Source of the DNA: Epiperipatus broadwayi
Lineage: Eukaryota > Onychophora > Udeonychophora > Euonychophora > Peripatidae
Direction: 5' to 3'
DNA length: 64,000 nucleotides
NCBI GenBank assembly: GCA_028023455.1
Contig: JAQFVV010000206.1
Span: forward strand, 1,023,861 to 1,087,860
In this document: piece by piece, positions 36,801-49,172 of the stretch
Layout: each line of letters starts with the position of its first letter
How positions within the stretch are numbered: position 1 is the first letter of the stretch
Made by a program: the position numbers and the translations under genes
The notes under the pieces: model-generated
The model's database searches: none
What the model saw: only the letters and a program-made list of their open reading frames with translations
Told to the model about the DNA's origin: nothing

Positions 36801-37168
36801 TTTTATTAATTAAAACATATAATATAAAATTAAAGGTTCATGGATAAATCTTGAAAGAAACATATATATATATATATATGTTTGTCATTATAATATTTGC
36901 AAATTTATAAAAAAGAAATATAAAATTTGAGTTAAGTAAACTATGAAAAACAAATAAAAGCAATCTCATAAACTATAAATAATTTTTTCTTGATCTTAAA
37001 CTTAATAGGATTAACAGTAACATGATATCTACATTATTATATTATGTCATTTATAATTATCTATATTTAAATTTATGAGAAAGATTAATCATTAAAAATA
37101 AATAAGTTTTAATTCTAATATTTTATATTTATAAACATGGATAAAAATTATATTTCTTTTAGCCATTA
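33851..37168. other. 3.3 kb without recognisable genes
   Basis: The plus-strand frame at 35302-35565 (87 codons, I/C/L-rich with some balanced codons, e.g. AKLLIPQHEYQGIGKN) is the only mildly interesting frame. I recognise no family and see no splice context. The rest is AT-rich. Confidence 0.45.
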
Positions 37169-37766
37169 AATAATATGGTTTTTGTTAAATAGTCACTGTA
37201 CATCGCTTAATAGCACTGTTTCTTTATAAAAACACAGAATACTATTACTTTTGCAGCAAATGTATAGCTAATAAACCATTACAATCGTAATAGCCATTTA
37301 GTGGCCATGTGATGCAGTTTACATGGCTGAAACTATGATACTACTGATAAGAAAGACCTGTTTAATTCTGCCACATACTGAACCTATGGCTAATACAACA
37401 CTACAATTGTAATAGCTATTTAATTGTGCCACATAATGGCATCACTTTCTATGCATATGCACAGAAATATTACACCCAGTTTTGCAAGGCTTATCTATGC
37501 ATATTATCAGTAATGGCACTTTGCTACCATTTAATATGATGCTGTGATTACTGGAATGTCTTAGAACTGTTGAAATGTTGTTCCAAATGGTTTTCCCTAG
37601 ACCCCAACTGATGTAGTATTACATACTACTAATTGTCAATGTATCAGCAATGCTTCCCTATGCAGTGTAGAACACTTTTACATTTGGAAATGGCTCTGGC
37701 ACTGCATGATTTCAGGTGTTCACAAAAAAGTCCCATTTTGGCCGTGTCTCATATGAGAAAAACAAA

Positions 37767-38045
37767 ATGGCTGAAAGCAACAGCATAATGGTTCAACTGT
37801 GGGACATCCCAAACATAGAAGCTGGTGCAGTTGCCTTTCTGCAGGCTCAGAACATCCTGCCACATGTCAATCAATATTGATGTGGTAAAGCTATGATACT
37901 TAGTACACGAACTTGGCAGTTTGTGTGCTCACTAGTCTCCAAAGTCATTTCTGACTTGTTTGTTTTTTCAATTGTTATATGTAGTCAAATGTTGTTCAAA
38001 AACATTAGACTTTCCACTTTCCAGCCAAAAAAGTTTTCTTATTAA
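37767..38045 (+). pseudogene. Merlin/ISXO2-like transposase N-terminal fragment
   Basis: From an ATG, SIMVQLWDIPNIEAGAVAF and LQAQNILPHVNQY lead to a stop. In the same frame it continues CGKAMILSTRTWQFVCSL and on to a stop at about 38045. The pattern L-W-x-I-P...A-V-x-F-L-Q...I-L-P...C-G-x-x-M followed by W-x-C matches the zinc-binding N-terminal region of Merlin-type transposases, with one Cys position replaced. It is inside the TIR-bounded element and in a GC-richer context than its flanks. The DDE catalytic domain is absent or unrecognisable. Confidence 0.5.
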
Positions 38046-38531
38046 TTACAGTCATATGTCATCAATAAATTTATTTTTTCAATGAATCTGTTTTGTGTCA
38101 TTGTGATGAATTTGTAAGGCAATCAATTCCAAAGTTTTTTTTTGTTTTTTGTTTTGATATTGTTCATTTTGTTTTTCTTTAAAGCTTTAATTTAATATTA
38201 CAACCAGACTGTCAGTGTTGAAGGGGGGGTGGAATAAAGTAGGCCGGCCTAAAAAAAATCCCCAGTCTTTGATTCTTAATTGTAAATAAAAAGCAAGTAG
38301 CCCTTTTTGGGGATAACTATTGTAATAAGAAGATAAACAAAAAGAAAAGGTGAACTCAGGAAAATCAAAAAGGCCGAGTCTGAATAATTACTGGACAAAA
38401 AAAACGTCCACTTTTAGAGTACATTTGTTGTAGTATTATTTTTAAAAAAGAAAAAAAAAAGCCACTTCTGCTTAATTTTAAGCCAATAAACATCACATGA
38501 CCACCACCTCTTTTACTTTTGTATAACAGTT

Positions 38532-38602
38532 GTTAAAACAGTCAAAACTCACTCTAGCTTGCTGTGTGTGGCAATATGTATAGTGAGTTTTGCCTGTTTT
38601 AA
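38532..38602. mobile_element. small R1-type foldback inside the Merlin-like element
   Basis: GTTAAAACAGTCAAAACTCA (left) is answered by TGAGTTTTGCCTGTTTTAAC (right). Just upstream, AAACATCACATGACCACCAC and CTCTTTTA match the R1 flank seen at 18.56 and 39.8 kb. A nested insertion, hence younger than the Merlin copy. Confidence 0.65.
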
Positions 38603-39632
38603 CTCTGCTTAATTACTATAAAATAAATTACGCTTTTTGGAACACCTTACCTGTACATTCATTGTAAGCTAACTTACTGTTATTATCAAAAAAGCTGTAT
38701 TATTACCCCCCTACCTTTTTTTGTAAAATATAAAAACCAAAAAAAAAAAAAAATAGCTTTTTTTTAAAACATGTAATCTAATTACAAAAAAATAGCCGCC
38801 ATAATAAGATAATTAAAAAAACAATTTCCAAAAAAACACCGCTTTTTTAAAAAAATCTATAAAAAAACTAAGAACAAAGTACTTTTTAAAGAAAAATAAA
38901 GGTGTATTATTTCAAAAACACTCTTTTATATATATATAAAAAAGGCGCTTTTTCAAAAAAACCAAAAAAAAGAATAATGTACATTTTTAAGAAGAAAAGT
39001 CGTATTAAAAAATAACGTAAATTGTTTAAGAATTGACAGGCCCAGGAATGTTATATCACTATGTTTTTGCACAGAAACAGTGCCATCAAGCAATATATAG
39101 TGGCTATTTAACAAGTACCAATAATACACATTATTAAAATAGTGCTAATATATAACAAAGACAGAAGAACATTAGCTATTTTGGTAAAAATATTAGTCTA
39201 ATCTGCTATACAACAATAAAAGAATATTTATTTAATTACTTATGTCTGCTATTTTATGAAAAGTGAATGTTTCTGGATAACAGTGAAAAATTTATGTTTA
39301 AAGATTAATATAAAAATTTAATTATGCAATAGTAGTTTAAATAAAATTAAAATTTACTTTATGATTCATTAACAGTAATTTTAATATGTCTGCAGCCTGT
39401 TCTATTTTTAAATTGAATGTTATAATTGAATGGTACACATGAAATAAATCATGTACGATACTTAAAAATCTAAGCATTTCATACTTGGACATTCCACTTT
39501 TGGCATTGTATAATATTCCTAGGCATTTCATACAATGCTGGTTTACACAGTAAACTATATTTGTATGTGAAATTCAACTTATAATATTTTTAATATTTAT
39601 TTGATTAACATAACAATTGTTTATTAAACAAG

Positions 39633-39838
39633 ACATAACTCTCCATACAGTAGTGCCGCAAATGGGTGCCAGAAGGCTTGTGCATAAAATCCCTATCTAG
39701 TGCCTACTCATCCAATATCCCCAGACTAGTTTCTGGCATCCATTGATTACTCTGGTTGGCACAGGGTGGCACTACTGTATGGAGAGTTTTACCTTGTTTA
39801 ATAATATGTGCTAGTATAAGAGATGGTGATCATGTGAT
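39633..39838. mobile_element. dispersed repeat R1, short foldback copy
   Basis: CTCTCCATACAGTAGTGCC at the left end is answered by GGCACTACTGTATGGAGAG at the right, ending GTTTTACC. Inside are CTACTCATCCAATATCC and AGACTAGTTTCTGGC, the 3' half of the hammerhead motif (GAAACUAGUC) on the minus strand. A trailing GATGGTGATCATGTGATGTT matches the flank at 18.57 kb in reverse. Confidence 0.75.
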
Positions 39839-39879
39839 GTTTAGTGGTATAATAATTGCTTGTTAAGAATATCCTTCCT

Positions 39880-40000
39880 GGTAAAGTGCAGTGGTAGAAT
39901 TTCTTACTCTGAGGATAAGATCTTCAATTGATTCCAGTTCTTACACTTCTGCAACTCAAACTATTTACGAATTGTGGAACAATAAAGCCATTTGATTTTT
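39880..40000 (+). mobile_element. SINE family S1 with tRNA-Gly-like head
   Basis: GTGCAGTGGTAGAATTTCTT resembles the tRNA-Gly D-arm/A box (GTTCAGTGGTAGAATTCTC). A worn B box (TTGATTCCAG) lies about 45 bp on, and the tail is CAATAAAGCCATTTGATT. A minus-strand copy at 42.8 kb has the same head and tail. Not a functional tRNA: acceptor and anticodon stems do not form. Confidence 0.5.
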
Positions 40001-42784
40001 TAAATAAAAATTCATGTAAGTTCAAATAATATCTAATAACAGAAGATTTTATTGAGACATTTCACTAGGGGATAAAAGATGTTAGGATCATGGGATGTTT
40101 TGTAAATAAAAACAATTCAAATTTATTTATTTATTTTATTAATTTTCATTGGGCATTTAATTTAGAATATTAATTTGATTAATACAATAATCACTTGTTT
40201 TACAAAGTAAATAAAAATTCGTATTTATTTAAATAAATATTTTATTGTAATATTTGAGTAGGGAATATAAGTTTTTAAAATTGGATGTTGTGTTAAATAA
40301 AAAAATTCAAATTTAATTTTATATTTTTATTAAATTTCATTGAATTATATATATTATCATTCATTATTAATAAAGTTTGCCTTATTTGTTGAATACTATT
40401 CTGTGTTAACTATTTATAAAATGGCTTCACCCTTTCAAAGGATTAAGAAGCATCATTATTTTATGTGGGTTAATAACCGTAAGAAAAAATGAGAATAAAA
40501 TTTAACTGTCAATCAGGAATATAAACTTATTCACTAACATAAATATGTTTTAACTATTTTAAAATAATATTTATTCATTCATAGTTAAATATTTAATAAT
40601 AAAAAGATTAAATATTTGCATTTATAATTACATGCAATGATTTACACATGCATTTAGTCCATCACTTAATAATTCCAAACTCATTATAAATTAGTGATTT
40701 CTAACATATATATTTTTGCAACTTATATTTAAGGATATATACAAAGTTTTCTTCCATCTATCAACATAACTATTTACTACATACATTATCTTCCAAAGCG
40801 CAAGCTTGTGGTTAAGACCTGTAGAGGTCCCTACTATCGCATTTTTACATGCATATTCTTTAGGTTACAGCCTTAGTAAATATTACATACATTATCATAA
40901 AATATCATTGTTATAAATAATAGTTGCAGTACATTCATGGCTTTTGTTGAATATATTATATCCAGTCATAGATAAAGTGTTAATTGAATCCTGGATGTGG
41001 TTTTAGTATATTAAATAACTACTATAAACAAAGCTTTAATTATTAGGAAAATGCAAGAAAAATATTATGAACAAAATATGATTTGTACTTTACTTTTATC
41101 AATTGGGTTATGGTGCTTGACTCATTTAATTAATATATATGTTTAAAATTAATCAGTTGTCCACCAGAAACTTATTTGTTGTAAAACTTCTACATAATAG
41201 ATTGAGAGGATTAGATTTTAATAATTGTAGAAAATGTAAAACATTTAAAGGGGAAGTCTTAAAGAGAAGTATTGCAAGTATCAATTTTATTCTTCATTTT
41301 GATAGCAGTTGTCATTACAACAATTTGTAGATGACTCCATGATGCAGATAGCAAAATACAATATTACTTAGAAATGAAATTTTTAATTTAAATTGTGATT
41401 AGAAGCTAAAAAAGAGAGATTAACTTCTTTACATTTTAGATTTACAGAATGGTAACGATTATTTTATTCTTAATCAATTCAAGAAATGTTTTTGTAGAAT
41501 GTTCTTAATACTTTGAATGCAAATTAGGAGAATTTTGGTTTAGCAATTGTTTGAAAAAACCAAAACAAATGCCTTATCAGTCAATAAAAATCTTCAAAAA
41601 CTTTTAAGTCTAGATAGATTTCAGTTTTAAAATAAAAATCATTTTTAAAGGCTTGATTGTCTTCAAGCTGAAAATCTGGGTAAGTTATTGAACTGCAACT
41701 CAGTTTTAACTGCAATGCTATTGCATATATCATGTTAAGAAGTTTTTTTATTATATCAACTTCAACTATATTAATTATGTGACAGCTAACCATTATTCTG
41801 TCAAATTTCTTGCATAGAAGTGAGTGAAGACATAATTTAAGACTATTGAAAAAAAATTATTTCAAGGAGATCCTTTAAAATTCTAACAATATTATGGCAA
41901 AGAAATCAAAAGATTAATCGGTAAGTTTTTTTAATGTCATAGTAATGTATCTACTTTTATAATGGATGGTTGAAGAGTTGGAGTGTGGAGTGAATTGAAT
42001 CCTGTCCATTAAAGTATGAAGATTGGCTATTTTAATATATATCTGAGCACTTATTGCATATATGTGTAGAGATGATAATCTGCACCAACTGATAATTCTG
42101 ATTTAGCATGAAATACATATATTGGTGATTAGGAGATAGAATGGAGAGTGGTTGGTCATATGAAAGTATGTGCTCATATACCCTATATATAAACACTCAA
42201 TGTAAAATAAATGAATAGAAATATATCTCCTTAAAAAAAAGTATTTTATATTATTTCCATGGGATGGGAAAAACTTGTTTATATTTAAAAAGTTACCCAA
42301 AAATATTTTAAAAGGTGCAAAAATTATTGCTTTTATTAACTGAGAATAGTCTGATTTACAATTAAAAAAGATATTGAATATTTTCAGAAATAATAAACAG
42401 AATTTAATCTAGAATATTAGCATATGAGATTCATGGATTAGTTTATATAATTTATCTTTTGTTTTGCCTTTTTTTCACTCTCCATAAAAGATTATTAAAA
42501 TGATGGAATGCTATCTTGATTAGTCAAATAAAACTATTTACAGTTAGAGAACTTAATTTACACTATATGTGTATTTCAATTGTTACTAATTTTCTTCGTT
42601 TCTGAGATAATATAAAGCTGAATATTAAAAAATACCTTTTCTGTGAGTATGTTCATTAATAACCAAGTATTATTATATGTATATGTGTTTGCAAGTGTCT
42701 CTTATAACTCCCCCCCCCCAATAACATTTTTGTATTGTAATTAAAGTAAGATTAAATTTAAAGTGGACATTATTGATGAAATGA
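40001..42784. other. 2.8 kb without recognisable genes
   Basis: AT-rich on both strands. A GC-richer patch at 40.80-40.85 kb (GCGCAAGCTTGTGGTTAAGA, CCTGTAGAGGTCC) has an A-box-like string but no B box. A C10 run lies at 42.71 kb. Confidence 0.45.
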
Positions 42785-42935
42785 AAATAAATGTGAAATA
42801 ATAATATAACAATCAAATGGTTTATTGCTTGGGAATTCATAAAAACATTGGTCACCGAAAGTCACAAAACTGAGCTATGATCCATGATCCTTGACTTCTA
42901 GCGTTTACCATTCTACTACTGCATCAAACCATGCA
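42785..42935 (-). mobile_element. SINE family S1, minus-strand copy
   Basis: Minus strand: GATGCAGTAGTAGAATGGTA (A-box-like), a B-box-like GGATCATGGATC, and a tail AGCAATAAACCATTTGATT shared with 39.88-40.0 kb and, weakly, 18.47 kb. Confidence 0.5.
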
Positions 42936-43569
42936 TGGAAACATGTAAGTTTGTAAGAGCATGCAATAAAAATTAAAAATTTTAGTACATTGGTGAAAAA
43001 TACAGACATTCTTATATATATAGTTAATAAAAAAACGCGTAATTGAAGAGAAGTGAAGTGAGAAACATTAAAAGAAAATCATAATGAGTCATGAGCCGTT
43101 TTAAAAAAAAGAATTTTATTTAGTCTAGTGAAAATAAAAAAGAGACTAGTTAAATATTTTGTCTTAAATGAAGTTTTATATGAAGTAGAAACGAACTCTT
43201 AAAAAAAAAGTAATCAGAGACATTTGAAATGTGATTTGAGGAAAAAGACTGAGGTAAGTTGTGTAATAAGGTTAGGAATTCTGGCTGAAAAATAGATATT
43301 TTTCTAATACAAAAACTTAGTTTTGAAGCGATTTTCATTTTAAGCGATCTACTTGATTAGTTAAAAGTACCAACATAAAACTCAGTGTTAAATTTGGAGT
43401 TATTTATACGTTAAACTTCTTACAGTTAATTAAATAAGTAAATGCTTCAAATCACCGATTTATAAGTAAATGTGAAAAAAATGTTTTTAAAAGAAAAAAA
43501 ATATATAATTGTAATAATTAAGAAACAAAATAGAATTGAATAGAAGAAATGATATAAAAACTGTTAAAG
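42936..43569. other. AT-rich stretch, no gene recognised
   Basis: Nothing supported. Confidence 0.5.
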
Positions 43570-44351
<782 letters not shown>

Positions 44352-44828
44352 TGTTGTATTTATATGTTGGTCTATTTCCATCCCCAATTTTATTTAAATT
44401 TTCCAATTACATTGAATACTAATAGCACATAGGTTAATATATACACAATGTTTCAAGTGGTGTTATTTTCTTCTCTTCTTCAGATGTTGTTGGCCTGACC
44501 AGTGACTGTACTAGCATGATAACTGAACTAGGACTTTTAGAATCAGGATTATTGAATTTTAAGATAATGCTCTAACCAATCCTGTCAAAATTCTCACTAG
44601 GTTAGAATATTATCTTAAATTTAATAATCAAGAATCTAAAGATTCAGGTTCAATTCCAACACCAACACCTGAATAAGAAAGTAGAATAATACCACTCATA
44701 AATGTTGCATATTTACAAACCTGTGTACTATTACTCACAGTTGAATGTTTAAATAAAATTTAAATTTTTTTAAAGACATTCAATATTTAATATTACATGA
44801 TGGAAATAGTCCAACAAATAAATACAAC
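44352..44828. mobile_element. palindromic element P1 with tRNA-like boxes, copy 1
   Basis: Ends GTTGTATTTATATGTTGGTC and, inverted, GTCCAACAAATAAATACAAC. The arms are complementary across about 475 bp, with the centre near 44590. Around the centre each strand carries a tRNA-like pair of boxes. On plus these are TCACTAGGTTAGAATATT, then 45 bp later GGTTCAATTCC, an exact B-box match. On minus they are ATTGGTTAGAGCATTATC, then CCTAGTTCAG. It therefore looks like two head-to-head tRNA-derived units fused into one foldback. It has the same architecture and termini as 54.40-54.97 kb, with considerable sequence divergence. Confidence 0.65.
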
Positions 44829-47055
44829 TAAAATGCAAATGCCAAGTCCAATGTTTGACTGAAGCTTAATATTTTATGCACCTCTTTTACACAAATACTT
44901 ACTTCTTTAAGATGATTTTTTTGTAAACGCTCAAAGATATGAGTTATTAGCCTAAGTGAAAGCATAAGGAACAATATCTTTACCAACACTTTATTTCTTA
45001 AAAAAGTGGTTTGGTAAAACAAGTAGTCCAAATGATTTTTAGAGAGATTGATTTTCTCTTAAATTTATAATTGCAACAAAGTTCTATAATCAGGTATTTA
45101 AGCCAATAAAACAGTGAAGGATATAACAATTAATTTATAATTAAAAAAAGCATTTTGTAATTACATTACTACAATGTTTATGTATACTAAGATAAACAAA
45201 TTCTTACCCATGATGCTTGTCTTTGTTAGATATTAGTAATAATTATTTTTAACCTTTTCAAAATAACTATTTTTTTTTAATTTTAGACTTTTTTTAAAAA
45301 TAATAATGATATTAGCAATGTTTTCTTTTTATCTTCATTGTTTTAGTTTTGAATTCAAATGTGATGAGTATGATTTTACTGCTTTCAGAATATTTATCTC
45401 CCCCCCCCCACTGCAATTTGAGTTATTTAGAGATTAAAAAAAAAAAAAAAAGGAAAGTATATATATTTACCAAACAAAAGTAGAAATGTCCAAATCTAGA
45501 TAAACTTGATTCATTTTAGCCAATAAAAATAATTGTTCTCATTGTTTTGGCAATAGTGAAATTATTAAGTATTATATTGAACCATGATTGAAAGTGTATA
45601 AGAATACAGTAAGAGGATTTGAGATCTTTTTTCAAATTTTACATTGAAATTACTGCTAATATTGAGCCAATATCACTTTAGCAATAGATCACAAACATAT
45701 TGTTAATGGATTTCAGACAATTAAACCTGATGAACTTGAACAATTATTTATATTACAATTTACGATATTCAGTAAAAATATTTGGAATTCATGAATTCTT
45801 TTCTATCACTTTAATAAATTTGGTGGGATATTTATTTTTAATTTTGGTTTAACCCTACACGCATTGAGATTATGTGAAAGGGTACATTTAAGGTCGAATT
45901 TTTATCCATTCTAATTATTTATTCATTTTCCACAAATATTTTACAAAAATATTTATCAAATGGAGATGTCTAACAAAATCTATTCCTCAGCTTCTGAAAT
46001 TGGATGTCATCACCAGAAAGAAATAAAATCTGAGATTTTAAACATTTTAACAGAATTTTTAGTTAACATATTAAGCTTTTATATGAATACTTATTGAAAA
46101 TTATTGCTCATAAAATAAAGCTAATAATGTTTTTATCTATGTTAATTGATGTCAAGTGTTTAATTAATTATTCAAAGCCATTTTCAAAACTATAGATTAA
46201 TTGTTTTATAAGTCTAAGTATATAGAATCCAGATAACATACTTAGTCAAAAATTCTTGTTCCATAACTCATCATGTTTAAAAAAGATTTTGTACATTGAT
46301 CTTTAATTAGTAATTTATTTAGTAATAAACTTCTATTGATGCCCATAGAGGTGATCTGAGCTAAGGTAATGTTATTAAGATTTAAAACATAATTTGCATA
46401 ATTTTTGTTAGAAATTTTTTGATAGGGGCTATTGTCTTGCAGTATCATATACAAAGCTCTAATTAAGTAATCAGTCCTTTATAATAACATTATTTCAATA
46501 TCTTTGTACAATAGAAATTCAACATTAACATCTGAGAATATTCTTTTTATTTGGTTCTTTTTTTTTTTGCAATATTTCTTGAAGAATAGCAATTTCAAGG
46601 TTTACATTACTAAGGATTTGACTGCCATAAAATTGTTCAAGCACAATGTTGTTAATGTTGTACTACATTTAGTAAATAATAATAATTTTATTTTTTTATC
46701 ATTGTGTATTAATATTCTAAATATCTCTCATCACTATTTTTATCCATTTTATTTTAGTTAATTCTCAATTTAAATGACATTTCTAATATTTAAAGTAATA
46801 ACATTGATATATAGTAGGATCTAGGCCAATATAAACTGAGTGGGATTTTACATTGGTAGCATTTTTACAGTTTTTGGCAAAGAAAATATTTCCTTTATGT
46901 TTAAAATGACAATGCGTATTAATGCAGTAATGGAATGACAGATTCACAAATTAAGATTTCTGTATGAAATCTTAACCTGCCATTTCTGATGATCGAAAAT
47001 CACATGACTTTTTAGGAATTCTTTTATTATTGGTTACCATTTCTTTTTAATATTG
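44829..47055. other. 2.2 kb without recognisable genes
   Basis: AT-rich. A C9 run lies near 45.4 kb. Frames at 46242-46454 and 46504-46761 have no family resemblance. Confidence 0.45.
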
Positions 47056-47059
47056 ATAG

Positions 47060-47790
47060 CTTACATACCTACAAAGGGAGACCCAAAAATAATTGGAAAT
47101 TTTGTAATAAAAAGTTGTGTATTTGTTTTTATATGTTGTAAATTAAATTCCTTTCAAAATATAATCTAATGCAATGCACTGACCTAAATGTGTTTTTTAT
47201 TTTTTGAAGTAATCTGGAAGCACTTACAAAGTGATGCCTTTTAATGCCTCTATAATTTTTTCATTCAAGATACTAAAAAGAAGTCATACTGAATGTCATT
47301 GAGTGAATATGTATGATGGATAATTGGGGTCATGCTGAATTTAATTAAAAGTTGTTTCACTCTCGAGGCTTTATACACCAGTGCACTGTTGTGTTAATCC
47401 ATGCACTCCTTACTTTGCTATAAAATGGGACATTTTAGTGTTACTGCATCATACAAAAGTTTTAGAACTTGTAGTTTTTAAATGCCTTATCATTACAAAT
47501 GAATTCTGAATAAGCATTGGCATCCAAAAAAATCATCATTGTCTTGACATTGGAATTCACTTGCCATGCTTTTTGGGGATGTGGATAATTTGATACTTTC
47601 ATTAAACCACTCATAAACTTATGTTTTTCCCAGAGCAACTTACTTGTAAGCTGTTTTATGTATTACAACTGTTTTACCTGCCATTTCCCCCAAAAGAAAA
47701 CACAATTTCACATTGATCCAACTTTTCAGCTATTAGAAAAATTGACAAATGTGTGAAATACACTTTACAAAAAAAATGTCATTTATGTTA
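47060..47790 (-). pseudogene. decayed mariner-family transposase
   Basis: Minus-strand fragments in mariner order. KFCFLLGEMAGKTVV and then VALGKT-VYEWF (47.6-47.72 kb) form the helix-turn-helix region. NSNVKTMMIFFDANAYSEF (47.5-47.55 kb) is the first catalytic Asp block, FFD. HNSALVYKASRVKQLLIKF (47.34-47.4 kb) stands where H-D-N-A-P-x-H is expected, so the second Asp is lost. MTPIIHHTYSLND (about 47.3 kb) corresponds to the P-H-P-P-Y-S-P-D-L block, and DYFKK and GQCIALDYILKGI (47.14-47.22 kb) form the C-terminus. Frames jump several times. GGGAGACCCAAAAATAATTG at 47079 is a plausible terminal repeat; its partner was not found. Confidence 0.75.
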
Positions 47791-47995
47791 TTATGAATTC
47801 ACAATGACATCATTTATCAGATTAATGCAGAAGGATCCCAGCAAGAAGTATCTACTTGCATGAGTATGTACTACAACAGGCATGCCTACCAGAGAACAAT
47901 TCCTGTTATTTTGGCCCTTATTAGGTTCATTCACAATTTCATCACATTTGTTAATAATTTAATGACAAATTGGCAGTAGTTTAAAATCTATTCCT
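47791..47995. other. spacer between mariner and RTE relics
   Basis: May hold the worn 5' end of the mariner copy. No inverted terminus identified. Confidence 0.4.
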
Positions 47996-48345
47996 AAAAT
48001 ATTATATGTTGATAAATAGACTGAGATACTAGACATTCAAAAGCTAGATACTTGGATGAGAGAACTGACAGTTATCATTAACAGCAATGAAAAATTAAAG
48101 ACTGAAATGGAGCTTGGCTGGGAATAGTGCTAGAAAAAATGATAATAGATAAAACAGTTGTAGTCTTAAACTACATTGCATAAAATTGTAAAAGACCTAG
48201 AAAAATACCATATGTGAAATGAATGCACAAGATAAGAACTTTGTTGTTGTAATATAGAGAAAAAAGATTATAAATCAGAGAAACTGAATTAACCTTGGAG
48301 AGACCATCCTGCAGTGGATTAATATGGTTGAAAATAATAGTGATA
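47996..48345 (+). pseudogene. 3' end of a decayed RTE-like LINE
   Basis: Forward fragments LKWSWAGNSARKNDNR (equivalent to the W-x-G-H-I-A-R-x-x-D-N-R block of RTE proteins) and GETILQWIN near the end (equivalent to G-E-A-Y-x-Q-Q-W) fix the family and orientation. A GAT/AAT-rich tract follows (48.33-48.42 kb), typical of RTE 3' tails. Only the C-terminal region of the ORF is present. Confidence 0.55.
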
Positions 48346-48627
48346 ATGATGATATTGATGAGAATATTAATGAAGATATAGATATTAACAATCTTACATT
48401 TGTAGCTATATTTAAACATAAATTAAGAAACATAAATGACTGTCTAATTTATGCAAACATTTTTTGAAAAATAGCTATTTTATTTTCAAAACAATGAGTA
48501 AGCTAAATAAATAAAAGGTACTTCATCTAATTAATAACAGTTATTTGTGACTTACAAAAGTTTATGATTGTATGACACATTTATATCATGATTTATTTTA
48601 GCCTCATCATAACTGTAGTGTTTATAA
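48346..48627. other. AT-rich stretch with GATAAT-rich tail
   Basis: Starts with the GAT/AAT-rich 3' tail of the preceding RTE fragment; otherwise nothing supported. Confidence 0.5.
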
Positions 48628-48990
48628 ACAGAGCAAAACTCTCCATATAGTATTGCTACCTGTGCTAAACAGAGTAATCAATGGATGCCAGAAGGCTTGT
48701 GCATAAAATCTCTATCTAATGCCTACTCATCCAATATCCCAGACTAGTTTCTGGCATGTGGCCTTCGTCAGTGAGGAGCTTTGGATCTGAGAGCACTGCA
48801 TCTAGATCTTAGGATCTAATGCAACCCTCTAGCAACCACCTTTTATCTCTACTTAACTACAAAACTATGAGAATGAAATTGAAAACACAAAAAATATTTT
48901 CAATCTAAGCTCAATAGCTTATATAGTCATATGGGTCTGAACTCAGTTCAGCACCCATACATTTTTGATCATGTGATGCTTAACTGTAGT
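48628..48990 (-). mobile_element. dispersed repeat R1, long copy with hammerhead motif
   Basis: Begins (plus strand) GAGCAAAACTCTCCATATAG and TACCTGTGCTAAACAGAG, and extends through blocks shared in opposite orientation with 8.84-9.23 kb (CTTATATAGTCATATGGGTC, CAGCACCCATACATTTT). It ends near GATCATGTGATGCTTAACTG. The far terminus is missing compared with the 8.7-9.2 kb copy. Encodes the best hammerhead-like sequence in the window. Confidence 0.75.
48729..48786 (-). ncRNA. hammerhead ribozyme motif (type I-like), canonical core
   Basis: Minus strand: AUCCAA pairs with UUGGAU (6 bp) and CUCA with UGGG, separated by an internal loop, forming stem I. Core CUGACGA (complement 48765-48771) matches the consensus CUGANGA fully. 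GGC-CACAU-GCC forms stem II, though the closing A/A next to the core is unpaired. GAAA (complement 48748-48751) is followed by a minimal AC/GU stem III and GUC (complement 48742-48744), the preferred cleavage triplet. Predicted cut: after GUC, before UGG. The very short stem III is typical of PLE and retrozyme hammerheads, which usually act as dimers. Related remnants are at 9.1 and 39.7 kb. Confidence 0.6.
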
Positions 48991-49031
48991 GTTTCTTGCA
49001 TTATTAAAATGGTTATGTGAATATTCATCTA

Positions 49032-49172
<141 letters not shown>

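Larger units (their letters stand above)
37177..39119 (+). mobile_element. Merlin-like DNA transposon with TIRs and 8-bp target duplication
   Basis: Termini: the left GGTTTTTGTTAAATAG is answered by a right-end complement GGTACTTGTTAAATAG. Inverted similarity continues for about 60 bp (AGTCACTG..., then CACTGTTTCT). Immediately outside are AATAATAT (37169-37176) and AATAATAC (39120-39127), an 8-bp duplication with one mismatch. GG termini plus 8-9 bp duplications fit the Merlin superfamily. A forward frame inside resembles the N-terminal region of Merlin/IS1016-type (DDE_Tnp_IS1595/ISXO2-like) transposases. The catalytic DDE part was not found, so the copy is internally deleted or decayed and non-autonomous. 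A small R1-type foldback has inserted at 38.53 kb. Confidence 0.65.

Noticed and set aside
40795-40850. tRNA gene
   Set aside because: Only an A-box-like string (TGTGGTTAAGAC); no B box or cloverleaf.
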